This document shows positions 53,026 to 63,152 of a DNA stretch of 64,000 nucleotides, in pieces. The notes beneath the pieces were generated by a model. That model ran no database searches. It had not been told where the DNA came from and worked only from the letters and a program-made list of their open reading frames with translations. This DNA comes from Planctomycetaceae bacterium (GTDB lineage: Bacteria > Planctomycetota > Phycisphaerae > Sedimentisphaerales > UBA12454): positions 186,001 to 250,000 of the forward strand of contig JAJFVK010000019.1 of the NCBI GenBank assembly GCA_021371795.1. The letters are read 5' to 3'. The stretch's first letter is position 1; each line of letters begins with the position of its first letter. Made by a program: the position numbers and the translations under genes.

Positions 53026-54353
53026 TTATTTTCCTGCAAGGCTTTTTCTTTTTTCGCACGCACATAGAAAAACCCCTGACTAAAAATAAGAATTCCGACA
53101 ACAAGAAATATCACACCGCGAAGGGCAAGATTATCTACAAAATCTATAAATCTGGCTATCATAATTGCAATAAGAAGCAGTGAGCCGAAAATCGTCGGCA
53201 TCAGATACGCATTCATACAACCTCTGCCCATCATAGTTACCGCGTGTACCAGAAAAACGAGATTTAATATTGCAGCCAGAACCCATTGAAAAGCGTGCAT
53301 TGTGCCAAAACAAAAATAGAAAATTAAAAAAGGCATCAGCGGTACAAAGAACAAATCGTAAGAAAAGAATCTAAACGAATCTTTCACTAAAATTCTTTTG
53401 AGAACATAGCACCAGCCTAAAAAGGCAATTCCGGAAGGCACAAACCAATAAAGCAAAACACCTGCATTCAAAAGATTCCTGATGTTTACAACTTCCCGGA
53501 GTACGTCGGAAAACCCTAAAATGTAGAGCGTAATAAAATATCCTGCCAAACCAACGAAGAAATAATACGGTGCAAGCAAATCATATTTAACAACTTTCTG
53601 GTGAATTACCCCGGCAGCAATATATAACGAGAAAAGCCCAAGCAATACCGGCAAAACCATCTCCCCACTCATGTAGTTATCGTAAGATGATACAACAAAA
53701 ATCGCAGATATAGAAAATGCCAAAAGCAAAATAGTAATCAGTAATCTTGAAGATTTACCGTATGCTACCGGTAATAAGGCTGCCAGTAGAATAAAGACGT
53801 ACGGAACCGAACAACTAAAATTTCCGCTTTCACACGCAGCCCAAATCGTAAACAGAACAGCCGCAAGAATCGCCTGAATAACCGACGGCATTGTCCATGC
53901 CATCAGCATCGCGCCAAGACCCCAGAATAAAAACGCATTCGGATAATGTTCATCTATATGATATATCTGCGCGACAAGCCAAATGCCGGCACCGAAAAGC
54001 ATCGTTCCAAGAACGCACAATGATTCGCCAATACCTTTAAATCGCTGACTGCGTATGAAAATCGTAATGCCGGTAAAATGTGCAATGATAAGTGAACCGA
54101 ATACAACGGATAATTTCGCGTATTTCCCCATCTTGTCCCAATTGTACGCAAAGAGCAAAATAACTCCCAAACCAATAATCACCGCACCAATTCCGGAGAA
54201 AACTAATAACGCCCATGGAACAGATTTTTTGATTTGCGGTTGGGGATAAAGATTCTTGATGGATTGCATCTGTGCGACACCGATAACACCCTCACGTGCC
54301 CACTTTTCCATCTCTGTATACAGCCACTTTATTTTGTCGTCCTGACCGGCCAT
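53022..54353 (-). CDS. DUF2157 family membrane protein
   Basis: 443 residues from ATG 54353 (GGAAGG in front; an alternative TTG 4 codons upstream). N-terminal soluble segment (KIKWLYTEMEKWAREGVIGVAQM), then about 12 membrane helices including PWALLVFSGIGAVIIGLGVILLFAYNW, the DUF2157 pattern. Coupled to the GDYXXLXY gene by a 4-bp overlap. Confidence 0.85.
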   Translation of the reverse strand: MAGQDDKIKWLYTEMEKWAREGVIGVAQMQSIKNLYPQPQIKKSVPWALLVFSGIGAVIIGLGVILLFAYNWDKMGKYAKLSVVFGSLIIAHFTGITIFIRSQRFKGIGESLCVLGTMLFGAGIWLVAQIYHIDEHYPNAFLFWGLGAMLMAWTMPSVIQAILAAVLFTIWAACESGNFSCSVPYVFILLAALLPVAYGKSSRLLITILLLAFSISAIFVVSSYDNYMSGEMVLPVLLGLFSLYIAAGVIHQKVVKYDLLAPYYFFVGLAGYFITLYILGFSDVLREVVNIRNLLNAGVLLYWFVPSGIAFLGWCYVLKRILVKDSFRFFSYDLFFVPLMPFLIFYFCFGTMHAFQWVLAAILNLVFLVHAVTMMGRGCMNAYLMPTIFGSLLLIAIMIARFIDFVDNLALRGVIFLVVGILIFSQGFFYVRAKKEKALQENK

Positions 54354-54503
54354 AAATCCTTCCAATATATTCGCAATTATAATAACATATACATAGCAAA
54401 CAACAAGAAAAAAAGCGATATTATCTCTCTTCCAAATTTTTTGGTTTAATTTTAATAAAAACAGGCTAAAATCTACGCTTTACATTTTTAAAGGATTGAA
54501 AAG

Positions 54504-56687
54504 ATGTTCAGAAAAATATTGCTCTTGACACTGTTCGCAATCGCTTCAACCGCGCAGGCGGCAATCACCCTGCCGGCGATAATTTCCGACAATATGGTTT
54601 TGCAGGCCGACACAGATACGCCGATTTGGGGCAAAGCTAACCCGAACAGCCAAATCGCAATCACCTGCTCGTGGAATCATAAAACTGTCAAAATAAATGC
54701 CGATGAGCAGGGAAAATGGACGGCAAAAATCAAAACGCCGAAAAAAGGCGAAAAACTCACCATCAAAATCACCTGCGGACAAGAAACCAAAACAATCAGT
54801 AATATTCTCATAGGCGATGTATGGCTTTGCTCCGGCCAATCGAATATGGAACTGAAACTCAAAGTGTCCAGCGGCGCCAATGATGAAATGCCGAAAGCAA
54901 ATCTGCCGGGGATTCGTCTTTTCTCCGTCGAAGGAACGCCGTCTGAAAAACCGCTCGACGACTGCAAAGGCAAATGGGTGGAATGTAACAGCGTAACTGC
55001 GGCCAATTTCAGCGCTGTCGGCTATTACTTCGGCAAAGAACTTCACGAAAAATTGAAAACGCCAATCGGCCTTATCGATTCATCCTCCGGCAGAAGCACC
55101 GCGCAGGCGTGGATAAACAAAGAGACGCTACAAAGCAATCCTGTGCTGAATAAATTCCTGGTCGATGACGCAAACAATCAGGCACATAAAGAATTCTATG
55201 AAAAGAAATACGCACCGGCATACAGAAAATGGCGGGAAGATGTTATCAAGGCTGTCGCGGAACATAAGCCGGCACCAAAACAGCCGATACTGCCGAACGA
55301 AATAAGGGTAAAGTACCGCCCCTGCCTTGTCTATAACGCGATGATTCATCCCATTATTCCGTTCGCTATAAAAGGCGTTGTCTGGTATCAAGGCGAATCA
55401 AATCGCGAAAGCGGAAATGTCTATGACAAATTATTCCAAACACTGATTACAAGCTGGCGGAGTGAATGGAGTCAAGGAGATTTCCCGTTCTATTATGTAC
55501 AACTGCCGGCTTACGGCAAAGTCGACCCCAATAACGCCAAGTGGATTTTAATCCGCCAGGCACAATTAAAAACTCTCGATGTGGTGCCGAATACCGGAAT
55601 GGCAGTAACGATGGATGTCGGCGAAGCAAACGATATTCACCCGAAAAATAAAAAACCTGTCGGCCAGCGGCTGGCTCTGTGGGCACTGGCGAAAACTTAT
55701 GGCTTTAAAAATATCGTGTATTCAGGGCCTCTGTACAAAGATATGAAAATTGAAGGCGACAAGATAAGAATTTCTTTCAAATATGCCGAGTCGGGACTTA
55801 AAATTCCGAATGACGAACCGCTTAAGGGATTTGTAATTGCCGGCGAGGATAACAAATTTGTCACCGCAAACGCGAAAATCGAAAACGACAGCGTTATCGT
55901 CTGGTCGGAACAAATTGAAAATCCAAAAAATGTTCGATACGGCTGGGCAGATTGGATAGAATGCAATCTTTATAATAAAAATGATTTACCGGCATCACCC
56001 TTTATAACTGATAATAATAATATGGAAAGCGATACAATGAACTCGATTTACAAAATCAAAAGAACAAATACAGCAAATCTGAAAGACATTCAATGGCAGC
56101 AGGCAAATACTCTTGAGCTGAAAAACTATATGGGCGATAAGCCCGAACATTTCCCAAAAGTTCAGGCGAAACTGCTCTACGATGATAAGAATATTTATGT
56201 TTTCTTTACAGTTGAAGACCAATATGTTCGCGCAGTCGCAAAAAAAACACATGGTATGGTTTACAGTGATAGCTGCGTTGAGTTTTTCTTTACGCCGAGC
56301 GAAAATATCGCTGACGGCTATTTCAATCTTGAAACCAACTGCGGCGGAACACTGTTGATGCATCATCAGGCCGCAAGAGACACGAACAAAAGAATAATCG
56401 CTGAAAAAGACTGCGAAAAAATTAAGATGCTACCGTCGATGCCTAAAATCGTCGAGCCTGAAATTAAAGAGCCGACAACGTGGACGCTGCAATATGCCCT
56501 GCCTTTGGAAATGCTTGAAAAATACGCAAAAATCTGCAAACCAACAGCGGGCGTTAAATGGCGTGCTAATTTTTATAAATGCGCAGACCAGACCTCACAT
56601 CCGCACTGGCTGACATGGTCGAAAGTTGAACTGCCGAAACCTGATTTCCATCGGCCTGAATTCTTTGGCACGATAGTGTTCGAATAA
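54504..56687 (+). CDS. Sialate O-acetylesterase-like protein with C-terminal CBM9-like domain
   Basis: 727 residues. Signal peptide KILLLTLFAIASTAQA; SGNH-type esterase core with WLCSGQSNMELKL (nucleophile Ser) and VVWYQGESN, and DIHPKNKKPVGQRLALWAL (Asp/His). From ~515 a carbohydrate-binding domain (KDIQWQQANTLELKNYMGDKPEHF, YSDSCVEFFFTPSE, FYKCADQTSHPHWLTWS) resembles CBM9. Acts on acetylated glycans outside the cell. GAAAAG SD before ATG 54504. Confidence 0.9.
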   Translation: MFRKILLLTLFAIASTAQAAITLPAIISDNMVLQADTDTPIWGKANPNSQIAITCSWNHKTVKINADEQGKWTAKIKTPKKGEKLTIKITCGQETKTISNILIGDVWLCSGQSNMELKLKVSSGANDEMPKANLPGIRLFSVEGTPSEKPLDDCKGKWVECNSVTAANFSAVGYYFGKELHEKLKTPIGLIDSSSGRSTAQAWINKETLQSNPVLNKFLVDDANNQAHKEFYEKKYAPAYRKWREDVIKAVAEHKPAPKQPILPNEIRVKYRPCLVYNAMIHPIIPFAIKGVVWYQGESNRESGNVYDKLFQTLITSWRSEWSQGDFPFYYVQLPAYGKVDPNNAKWILIRQAQLKTLDVVPNTGMAVTMDVGEANDIHPKNKKPVGQRLALWALAKTYGFKNIVYSGPLYKDMKIEGDKIRISFKYAESGLKIPNDEPLKGFVIAGEDNKFVTANAKIENDSVIVWSEQIENPKNVRYGWADWIECNLYNKNDLPASPFITDNNNMESDTMNSIYKIKRTNTANLKDIQWQQANTLELKNYMGDKPEHFPKVQAKLLYDDKNIYVFFTVEDQYVRAVAKKTHGMVYSDSCVEFFFTPSENIADGYFNLETNCGGTLLMHHQAARDTNKRIIAEKDCEKIKMLPSMPKIVEPEIKEPTTWTLQYALPLEMLEKYAKICKPTAGVKWRANFYKCADQTSHPHWLTWSKVELPKPDFHRPEFFGTIVFE

Positions 56688-56688
56688 A

Positions 56689-57807
56689 TTAAAGATTCTT
56701 TTTCGCAAACTCGAGCGACGCGGCCTCAAGCAGTTTTCTGCCGTTTGTAATGGCGTACTCAAGAGTCATTCCGTCTTTTCGACAGCCGATTGCTGTTTCG
56801 ATGCCGTGCTTTTGGTATTCATTTTTTTTCAGCAGAACTGAACCGGCGATAACAGCGATTTTGGTTTTTGTGCTTTTGGCGATATTCATAATGCCGGAAA
56901 CGACTTTGCCTTTTAAGGACTGATGGTCAAAACAGCCTTCACCGGTGATAATCCAATCCGCGTCGGCCATTTCTTTTTCTAATTGTATTTCCTTAATTAT
57001 TGTATCAACGCCTGAAACAAGTTTGGCATTCATAAAGGCCATCGCGCCAGCCGCCAAGCCGCCTGCTGCGCCTGTGCCTGGAATGTTTTTAATATCCGTA
57101 TCTGTCGCTTTTTTTATAATGTTCGCGATATTCAGCATACCGCGTTCGAGTTCTTCCACCATTTCAGGCGTTGCGCCTTTTTGCGGGCCGAAAATTCTTG
57201 CCGCGCCGTTATTGCCGCAAAGAGGATTCTTAACATCGCACAAAACTTCTATCGGAGGCAGTTTCAGCGATTGCGGTTTAATAATTTTTCTTACCTGCTG
57301 TAACGCCTTGCCGCCGAAGCCAACAGATTCATTATTTGAATCGAGAAATTCCCAGCCCAAAGCCATCGCGGCGCCAATGCCGCAGTCAACTGTCGCGCTT
57401 CCGCCGACAGCGAGCAAAATCTTTTGCGCACCAAACTCGGCGGCGGCTTTAATTAATTGGCCTGTTCCGAAAGTGGTTGCCAAAAGAGGATTAAGCTGTT
57501 GAGGCGTTAAAAGCTCGATACCACTGGCGGTCGCCATTTCGACAAGAGCTTCTTTTTGCTTATCGAACCAGGCGAACCCCGCGTCAACTTCCATGTTCGC
57601 AAGCGGCCCGGTTACTTTTTTTTCTATCCATCTGCCGCCTCTTGCGGCAAGCATAGCTTTCGCTGTTCCTTCGCCGCCGTCAGCCATCGGCTTTAATACC
57701 GTTTTCACGGCCTGGTACTCTGAAACGATAGCGTCAGAAACAGTTTCGCAGGCTTCCACTGCGGTCAAACTCGATTTAAATGAATCCAGTGCGATAATTA
57801 TTTTCAT
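56689..57807 (-). CDS. Glycerate kinase (GlxK/GarK family)
   Basis: 372 residues. IIIALDSFKSSLTAVEACETV, KPMADGGEGTAKAML, VLLAVGGSATVDCGIGAAMALG, GTGAAGGLAAGAM, and ITGEGCFDHQSLKGKVV are family blocks. Phosphorylates D-glycerate. It converges with the esterase, with 2 bp between the stops. Confidence 0.95.
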   Translation of the reverse strand: MKIIIALDSFKSSLTAVEACETVSDAIVSEYQAVKTVLKPMADGGEGTAKAMLAARGGRWIEKKVTGPLANMEVDAGFAWFDKQKEALVEMATASGIELLTPQQLNPLLATTFGTGQLIKAAAEFGAQKILLAVGGSATVDCGIGAAMALGWEFLDSNNESVGFGGKALQQVRKIIKPQSLKLPPIEVLCDVKNPLCGNNGAARIFGPQKGATPEMVEELERGMLNIANIIKKATDTDIKNIPGTGAAGGLAAGAMAFMNAKLVSGVDTIIKEIQLEKEMADADWIITGEGCFDHQSLKGKVVSGIMNIAKSTKTKIAVIAGSVLLKKNEYQKHGIETAIGCRKDGMTLEYAITNGRKLLEAASLEFAKKNL

Positions 57808-57881
57808 AAATTCTCTTCGTCCTACAATGGGGAGGTTATTATTCGCCGCAGTAAAAACGACACTGATTTACACTGTAATTA

Positions 57882-58877
57882 TTACAGTTCTGAATTATTT
57901 TTCAGATAATCGAAAACTTCATCCGCGTAACAGAACGACAAACCTGTAACAGTGTCAGCGCAGCCGTAATAAATCGCGATTCTGCCTGTTGCCGGGTCCT
58001 GCAGTGAAGCGCACGGAAAGACAACATTCGGAACATCGCCAACGCATTCATAAATTGTGCGCGGATTGAGCAGATAATCTTTGCTGCGATAGATAACCTT
58101 CCACGGCTTTTCAAGATCGAGCAAAGCGGCACCCATCTGATAAACAAAACCGTTACAGCTTGTCAGCACGCCGTGATAGAACATCAGCCAGCCTTCGGAA
58201 GTTTCGATTGGGATTGGGCCGGCACCAACCTTTGTGCACTGCCAGGTTAATTTATCGCGTTTTGGTGAGATAACATGTCTGTGGCAGCCCCAGTGAACCA
58301 TGTCAGGACTTGCACTGATAAATACATCGCCGAAAGGTGTATGACCTGTATCACTCGGACGCGACAGCATTAGATATTTGCCGTTGATTTTGCGTGGGAA
58401 CAAAACGCCGTTTCGATTGAACGGCAAAAATGAATTTTCCATTTGATAATATTTTTTGAAATCGTAGGTGTATGCCATTCCTATTGTATAGCCGTGATAG
58501 TTGTTGCACCACGTTACGTAATATCTGTCTTCTATCCAGCAGACTCGCGGGTCATAACTTTCGATGAAGTTTGAAATTTCCGGATCTTCGCAAATTAATT
58601 TGATTGGTTCCGGGTCAATCTGAAAATTAAAACCGTCTTTGCTGCTGCCGGCATGAATTCGCATATTTCTTGACTTGCTGTCCACGCGAAAAACGCCTGC
58701 AAAAGCGCCTTTGTAAGGAACAACCGCACTATTAAAGATACTGTTTGAACATGGAATGAGGTCTCTTGGAATAACCGGATTATTGCTGTAACGCCAAACA
58801 ACGTCAGAACAGCCCTTTGGTCTGTCCTGCCATGGGATATTCGGTAAATTTTCACCTTTGATACTCATTTTAAACAT
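57882..58877 (-). CDS. Glycoside hydrolase family 130 phosphorylase
   Basis: About 331 residues from ATG 58877; another ATG lies 3 codons later, and the frame begins earlier at 58931. [92 protein letters not shown] match GH130, the five-bladed propellers that phosphorolyse beta-1,4-mannosides or mannosyl-glucose. The exact specificity is not clear. Confidence 0.92.
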   Translation of the reverse strand: MFKMSIKGENLPNIPWQDRPKGCSDVVWRYSNNPVIPRDLIPCSNSIFNSAVVPYKGAFAGVFRVDSKSRNMRIHAGSSKDGFNFQIDPEPIKLICEDPEISNFIESYDPRVCWIEDRYYVTWCNNYHGYTIGMAYTYDFKKYYQMENSFLPFNRNGVLFPRKINGKYLMLSRPSDTGHTPFGDVFISASPDMVHWGCHRHVISPKRDKLTWQCTKVGAGPIPIETSEGWLMFYHGVLTSCNGFVYQMGAALLDLEKPWKVIYRSKDYLLNPRTIYECVGDVPNVVFPCASLQDPATGRIAIYYGCADTVTGLSFCYADEVFDYLKNNSEL

Positions 58878-59019
58878 AATAGTTCCAATAAATACATTAT
58901 CAATTAAAGACAATAACAGCCCTAACAACAAGGCATTCTTCTGTTAATTTAAAGGTTTCCAGCTATTTATCAAGTGTAATTTTATGGCTAATCATACCTG
59001 CACGCAGAAAAAAACAGCG

Positions 59020-60417
59020 TTATTCTTTGTAAGCCTGTTCGACAGCTTTAATAACTCTGCGATGTGTTTCCCTATCGAGAATATCCGGCAGTAGCGAACC
59101 TTCCGGCGATATTTCCGCCAGCGTACGTGCGGCGGCCAACTGCATATCCACTGTGATGTCTTTGGCTTTGACATTAAGAGCGCCTCTGAAAAGGCCGGGG
59201 TACGCCAATGCGTTATTTATCGTTCTGCCGTCAGCGGCGACCGCTGCGCCGGCGTCCAACGCTTCTTTAACCGTTATCTCGCCGACAGGATTACTCAACG
59301 GAAAAACAAGTGCGTCTTTGGCCATTGCGGCAATCATCTCTTTTGAAACCGCGTTCGGCTGTGCAACGCCGATGAAAATATCCTTGCCCATGAACCCCTC
59401 GAGCAAACTGCACTTCTGGTTTTCCTTATTTGTAATTTCGGCCAACTGCTGTTTATGAACGTTCATCTTTTCCGTGCGGCCTCTATAAATAGCTCCGCAG
59501 GAATCATACACTACAATGTCCTTTACGCCGAATTTCAGGAGGATTTTCGTAATCGCAACGCCGGCAGCACCTGCGCCGAGCATTATAACCTTGCAGTCTT
59601 TGGCGTTTCTGCGTGTTTTCTTCAACGCATTCATCAAGGCCGCGAGCAAAACAGTTGCCGTGCCATGCTGGTCGTCGTGCATTACCGGAATATCGAGTCT
59701 GTCCTGTAATTTCTTTTCTATCTCGAAACAAGTCGGCGCGGAAATGTCCTCCAGCTGTATTGCGCCGAAGCTGCTTGCTATCGCACATACTGTTTCAATA
59801 ACTTTTTCCGGGTCTTTGGAATCGACAAGAATCGGCACCGCGCTGATGTTCGCAAACTCCGCGAAGATAGCTGCTTTGCCTTCCATAACCGGCAGTGAAG
59901 GAACAACGCCAATACTTCCCAAACCCAAAACGGCCGTGCCATTGGTTACAACCGCGACTCTATCGCAAAGGCCTGTGTATTCCCATGCAGAAGACGGGTC
60001 TTCGACAATCTTCGTGCAGACAAACGCAACGCCCGGCGTGTAAAGCATTCGCAAATCCGTCAGGGTATTAATCGGTATCCTGCTTTTAATTTCAATAGCG
60101 CCGCGCCGGTGCATTTCCAAAACATCGTCAACAACACTCAAAACTTCCAGCCCTTTGACTGCTTTTATACTTTTGACTACCTGTTCCAACTGCTCTTTTT
60201 TCGAACAATAAACCTGTATGTCTCTAACTTTGGCCGTGTCTTCAACGCCTGCGGTACTTATATTTCCGATTTGCGTTTGGGTTTGACCAATTGCCGTGAT
60301 CGCTTTTCCGAGCATGCCCGGCGTGTCGTCAAGTTTGCATCTTAAAGTATATATCTGCGAAGCGTGATAACGCTCCTGCCAGCTTTCTTTTACCATTTCT
60401 GTAATTTGTTTCGTCAT
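59020..60417 (-). CDS. NAD-dependent malic enzyme with N-terminal ACT domain
   Basis: 465 residues. ACT domain at ~20-100 (YTLRCKLDDTPGMLGKAITAI), then malic enzyme: DLRMLYTPGVAFVC, VAVVTNGTAVLGLGSIG, PVMEGKAAIFAEFA, HDDQHGTATVLLAALMNALKK, VIMLGAGAAGVAITKILL, FPLSNPVGEITVKEAL, NNALAYPGLFRGAL. Decarboxylates malate to pyruvate; the ACT domain suggests amino-acid control. Confidence 0.95.
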   Translation of the reverse strand: MTKQITEMVKESWQERYHASQIYTLRCKLDDTPGMLGKAITAIGQTQTQIGNISTAGVEDTAKVRDIQVYCSKKEQLEQVVKSIKAVKGLEVLSVVDDVLEMHRRGAIEIKSRIPINTLTDLRMLYTPGVAFVCTKIVEDPSSAWEYTGLCDRVAVVTNGTAVLGLGSIGVVPSLPVMEGKAAIFAEFANISAVPILVDSKDPEKVIETVCAIASSFGAIQLEDISAPTCFEIEKKLQDRLDIPVMHDDQHGTATVLLAALMNALKKTRRNAKDCKVIMLGAGAAGVAITKILLKFGVKDIVVYDSCGAIYRGRTEKMNVHKQQLAEITNKENQKCSLLEGFMGKDIFIGVAQPNAVSKEMIAAMAKDALVFPLSNPVGEITVKEALDAGAAVAADGRTINNALAYPGLFRGALNVKAKDITVDMQLAAARTLAEISPEGSLLPDILDRETHRRVIKAVEQAYKE

Positions 60418-60691
60418 TTTTCCGTTCCGTATCTGTTCTTTAGCTTAAAAAATGTAATTCTGTAAAACTGCCATACAATAACTGGAATTTAAATTTTTGC
60501 AAGAAAATATGCTCCTTCCTGCCTTTGACTTTCAACCGTAAAACAGGCAGGCTGCCGACAAACAGACTCAAAAAATGCTGTGCTCTCCATGGCAAATGTG
60601 GTATTCTATGTGGGGAATGGGGTGGTGGTTTGGCCGACTGTTCGGCCGTTTTTTATGCTTATCCAAAGTTCAGGTTATAAAGGCTTTTTTT

Positions 60692-61918
60692 ATGCAGGTT
60701 GTATTGGACAAACAAACTGATTCTGACATCGAACAGCATCGGGAAAGAGGCATTAAATTCCTCTGTATCGCCACGGCGGCCGTGGGATTTACATTAACCC
60801 TTCAGATTGCGCTCAACGCAAATTTTGTAGTACAGGAAATGAATCTTAGCGGCTTTCAACAGGGTGTTCTGGAAATGTTCCGCGAAAGCTGCGGGATTTT
60901 CGCATTGGGAATTCTGGCTCTGCTTGCGGGGCTGGCAGAACCTTTGATAGGAGCAGTTATGCTTCTTTTCTTAGCCGTCGGGCTTGGCAGTTATTGTTAT
61001 GTGCACAACTATTTCTGGCTGATAATCTCAAGCCTTGTCTGGAGTCAGGGACTGCATATATGGATGCCTCTTCCAAATTCGATGGGGCTTGCTCTGGCAG
61101 AACCTGGTTGTCAGGGACGGCGTATCGGCCAGATTCAGGCGGCAGGCGCGGCGGGTTCAGGTCTTGGACTTGTAGTTGCACTGGTTCTCGATTTTGCGGG
61201 GGTGCAAATTCGACCGCTGTATATCATCGCAGGCGCGGCTGCATTAATCGCTGCGGTTGCGTGTTTGTATATCCCCAGACAAATCAGAAGTGAAAAACCC
61301 AAACTGGTAATCAGACACAAGTACGGCCTTTACTATCTGCTTAATTTTCTTGAAGGCTGGCGAAAGCAGATATTTTTGGCGTTCGCGGGGTTTCTGCTGG
61401 TCAAAGTTCACGGCACTGCCCTGTCAACGATTCTCCTGCTATGGCTCATCGTGCAATCAATAGGATGGTTCAGTTCCCATGCGGTCGGCAGGCTCATCGA
61501 CAAAATCGGCGAACGCAAACTGCTTATATTCTACTATGCCTGCCTGACAATTTTCTTTATCGGATACGCAGTCATACGGAACAAGTATGTCCTCTACGGA
61601 ATATTTCTTGTGGACAATGCGTTTTTTGTATTTGCGATGGCCTTGACAACCTACGTCGACAGGCTCGCACCGCCAAACGAAAAGACTATGACTTTAAGCA
61701 TGGGTGTGGCGATGAATCATGTCGCGGCAGTTACAATGCCGCTTGTCGGCGGAATAGCGTGGAAATATCTGGGCTACCAATGGACATTCCTAATTGGCTC
61801 GGCTGCGGCTGCGGCCAGTATCTTCGCGGTGGTACACATTCCAGAGCACACTCACCAAAACGCCCAGCCGGTTGCTGCTGTTACTGTCAGTCCGCTTGCC
61901 GGCGGTGAACCGGATTAA
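60692..61918 (+). CDS. MFS transporter
   Basis: About 408 residues from ATG 60692; the frame opens 39 codons earlier but that part looks untranslated. About 12 membrane helices, for example IKFLCIATAAVGFTLTLQIAL, ALGILALLAGLAEPLIGAVML, and a loop AVGRLIDKIGERKLLIFYY with the MFS-type DxxGxR/K motif. Substrate unknown. Ends 16 bp before the convergent tRNA-Leu. Confidence 0.85.
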   Translation: MQVVLDKQTDSDIEQHRERGIKFLCIATAAVGFTLTLQIALNANFVVQEMNLSGFQQGVLEMFRESCGIFALGILALLAGLAEPLIGAVMLLFLAVGLGSYCYVHNYFWLIISSLVWSQGLHIWMPLPNSMGLALAEPGCQGRRIGQIQAAGAAGSGLGLVVALVLDFAGVQIRPLYIIAGAAALIAAVACLYIPRQIRSEKPKLVIRHKYGLYYLLNFLEGWRKQIFLAFAGFLLVKVHGTALSTILLLWLIVQSIGWFSSHAVGRLIDKIGERKLLIFYYACLTIFFIGYAVIRNKYVLYGIFLVDNAFFVFAMALTTYVDRLAPPNEKTMTLSMGVAMNHVAAVTMPLVGGIAWKYLGYQWTFLIGSAAAAASIFAVVHIPEHTHQNAQPVAAVTVSPLAGGEPD

Positions 61919-61934
61919 ACTATCTCCGAAAAAA

Positions 61935-62018
61935 TGCGAGCGGAGGGAGTCGAACCCACAAGCCCTTTCGGACACAAGGACCTAAACCTTGCGCGTCTGC
62001 CAGTTCCGCCACGCTCGC
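61935..62018 (-). tRNA. tRNA-Leu (anticodon UAG)
   Basis: 84 nt with long variable arm. Acceptor GCGAGCG/CGCTCGC with discriminator A; anticodon loop TTTAGGT (UAG); TψC loop GTTCGACTC. CCA not encoded. A CTCTGTG repeat lies just upstream of its 5' end. Confidence 0.95.
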
Positions 62019-62028
62019 ATAATAATAT

Positions 62029-62055
62029 CTCTGTGAACTCTGTGTTCTCTGTGGC
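62029..62055. repeat. CTCTGTGnn triple repeat between xseB and tRNA-Leu
   Basis: CTCTGTGAA/CTCTGTGTT/CTCTGTGGC. Its last base is part of the xseB stop codon, so the repeat abuts or shaped the end of that gene. Confidence 0.75.
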
Positions 62056-62264
62056 TACTTAGTAATTTCTTCGATTTTCTTTTCGGCCTTTTCCAGAATG
62101 CCGCGGCAGTACTTAATCAACTCCATGCCCTCTTCATACTGCGTTAAACTCTGCTCGAGCGGAATCTGTCCGGCCTCGATTTTGCCGACTATATCGCTCA
62201 ACTTCTTGAGAGCCTGCTCAAAAGTTATGTTCTTTTCGTCTTTATTTTCAGTTTTTTCTGTCAT
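62055..62264 (-). CDS. xseB: Exodeoxyribonuclease VII small subunit
   Basis: 69 residues: TFEQALKKLSDIVGKIEAGQ and PLEQSLTQYEEGMELIKYCR, the full XseB pattern. It is separated from xseA by the chimeric gene at 62280-63116. Confidence 0.95.
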   Translation of the reverse strand: MTEKTENKDEKNITFEQALKKLSDIVGKIEAGQIPLEQSLTQYEEGMELIKYCRGILEKAEKKIEEITK

Positions 62265-62279
62265 AGTACGACATTCTAC

Positions 62280-63116
62280 TTATAAACCCTGATTTTTGCA
62301 AGATTTTACTATTTTACCAATCAAAGCCTCGCTGATATTCTGCGGCAGATTCTCCAAAGCCATAATCCACGACATCGCCATACTCGTACCAATCAGCAGA
62401 AAAACAACCGATGTCGTTACGCCGGTCTGCAAAAGCATCTGCGGCAGTTCTTTTAGTTTGACCTCACGATAAATCGGAACAGCAAGAATAAACGAATAAA
62501 GCACAGCGACAGCCGACGCTTCTGTCGGAGTAAACCAGCCGAGTAAAATTCCACCAATCGCGATGAAAATCAAAAGCATCGGGCCGGCAGCTTCGAGCAG
62601 CATTTTTACGGTCTGTTTGAATGTGAATGTTTCGCCGTTGCCGTCGAGAGTGCCTTTGCCGGTTATTGCGATATTCTTCTGCTTATACGCGTAAATCAGC
62701 GGAGAATAATTCATACACTCCAGACCCTCCCAACGGGTGAAAACTGCCGGAAGATACATATTCGGGTCATCGGAAAATTTAATAACCGAACCTTCGGACA
62801 AATGCAGATTAATATTGCTTTTGAGATGAATTGCGCCAGTCAAAAATTCACCTGTCGGCACGACAACTCTGCCCCCGCCGGCATTGCTTGCGGCTTCGAT
62901 AGTTTTTTTGAAAGCCTGTGTGCAATCAGTTTTGCCATTGCTGACGGCGCCGTAATTTGTAATATTAAAATCCTTGTCGGGAAAGACCGGATGCTTGATT
63001 CTGTTAAGTATTTTTTCCATTTGTTTCCAACCATCATTAGCAAGACAATCAGGAATGATAAAACAAAAAAGGGTAACAAATAAAACGATAGCATGGCACT
63101 TTGATTTGGCAGTCAT
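62280..63116 (-). pseudogene. In-frame chimera: GH28 polygalacturonase N-terminus fused to a TRAP DctM permease fragment
   Basis: 278 residues. Residues 1-~165 are a signal peptide and the start of a GH28 pectinase (FNITNYGAVSNGKTDCTQAF, GGGRVVVPTGEFLTGAIHLKSNINLHL, NYSPLIYAYKQKNIAITGKG, TLDGNGE). Then, without a frame break, TRAP large permease (DctM) membrane segments follow (MLLEAAGPMLLIFIAIGGIL, GWFTPTEASAVAVLYSF, ILAVPIYREVKLKELPQMLL, TTSVVFLLIGTSMAMSWIMA) and end abruptly in IGKIVKSCKNQGL. Both parents are truncated: the GH28 catalytic Asp residues and most of DctM are missing. It lies between xseA and xseB. Probably a deletion between neighbouring pectin-use genes, or an assembly join. 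Confidence 0.85.
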
Positions 63117-63152
63117 AGCACATCCTTAAATAAATAAGAGTTGGCCGCTATT

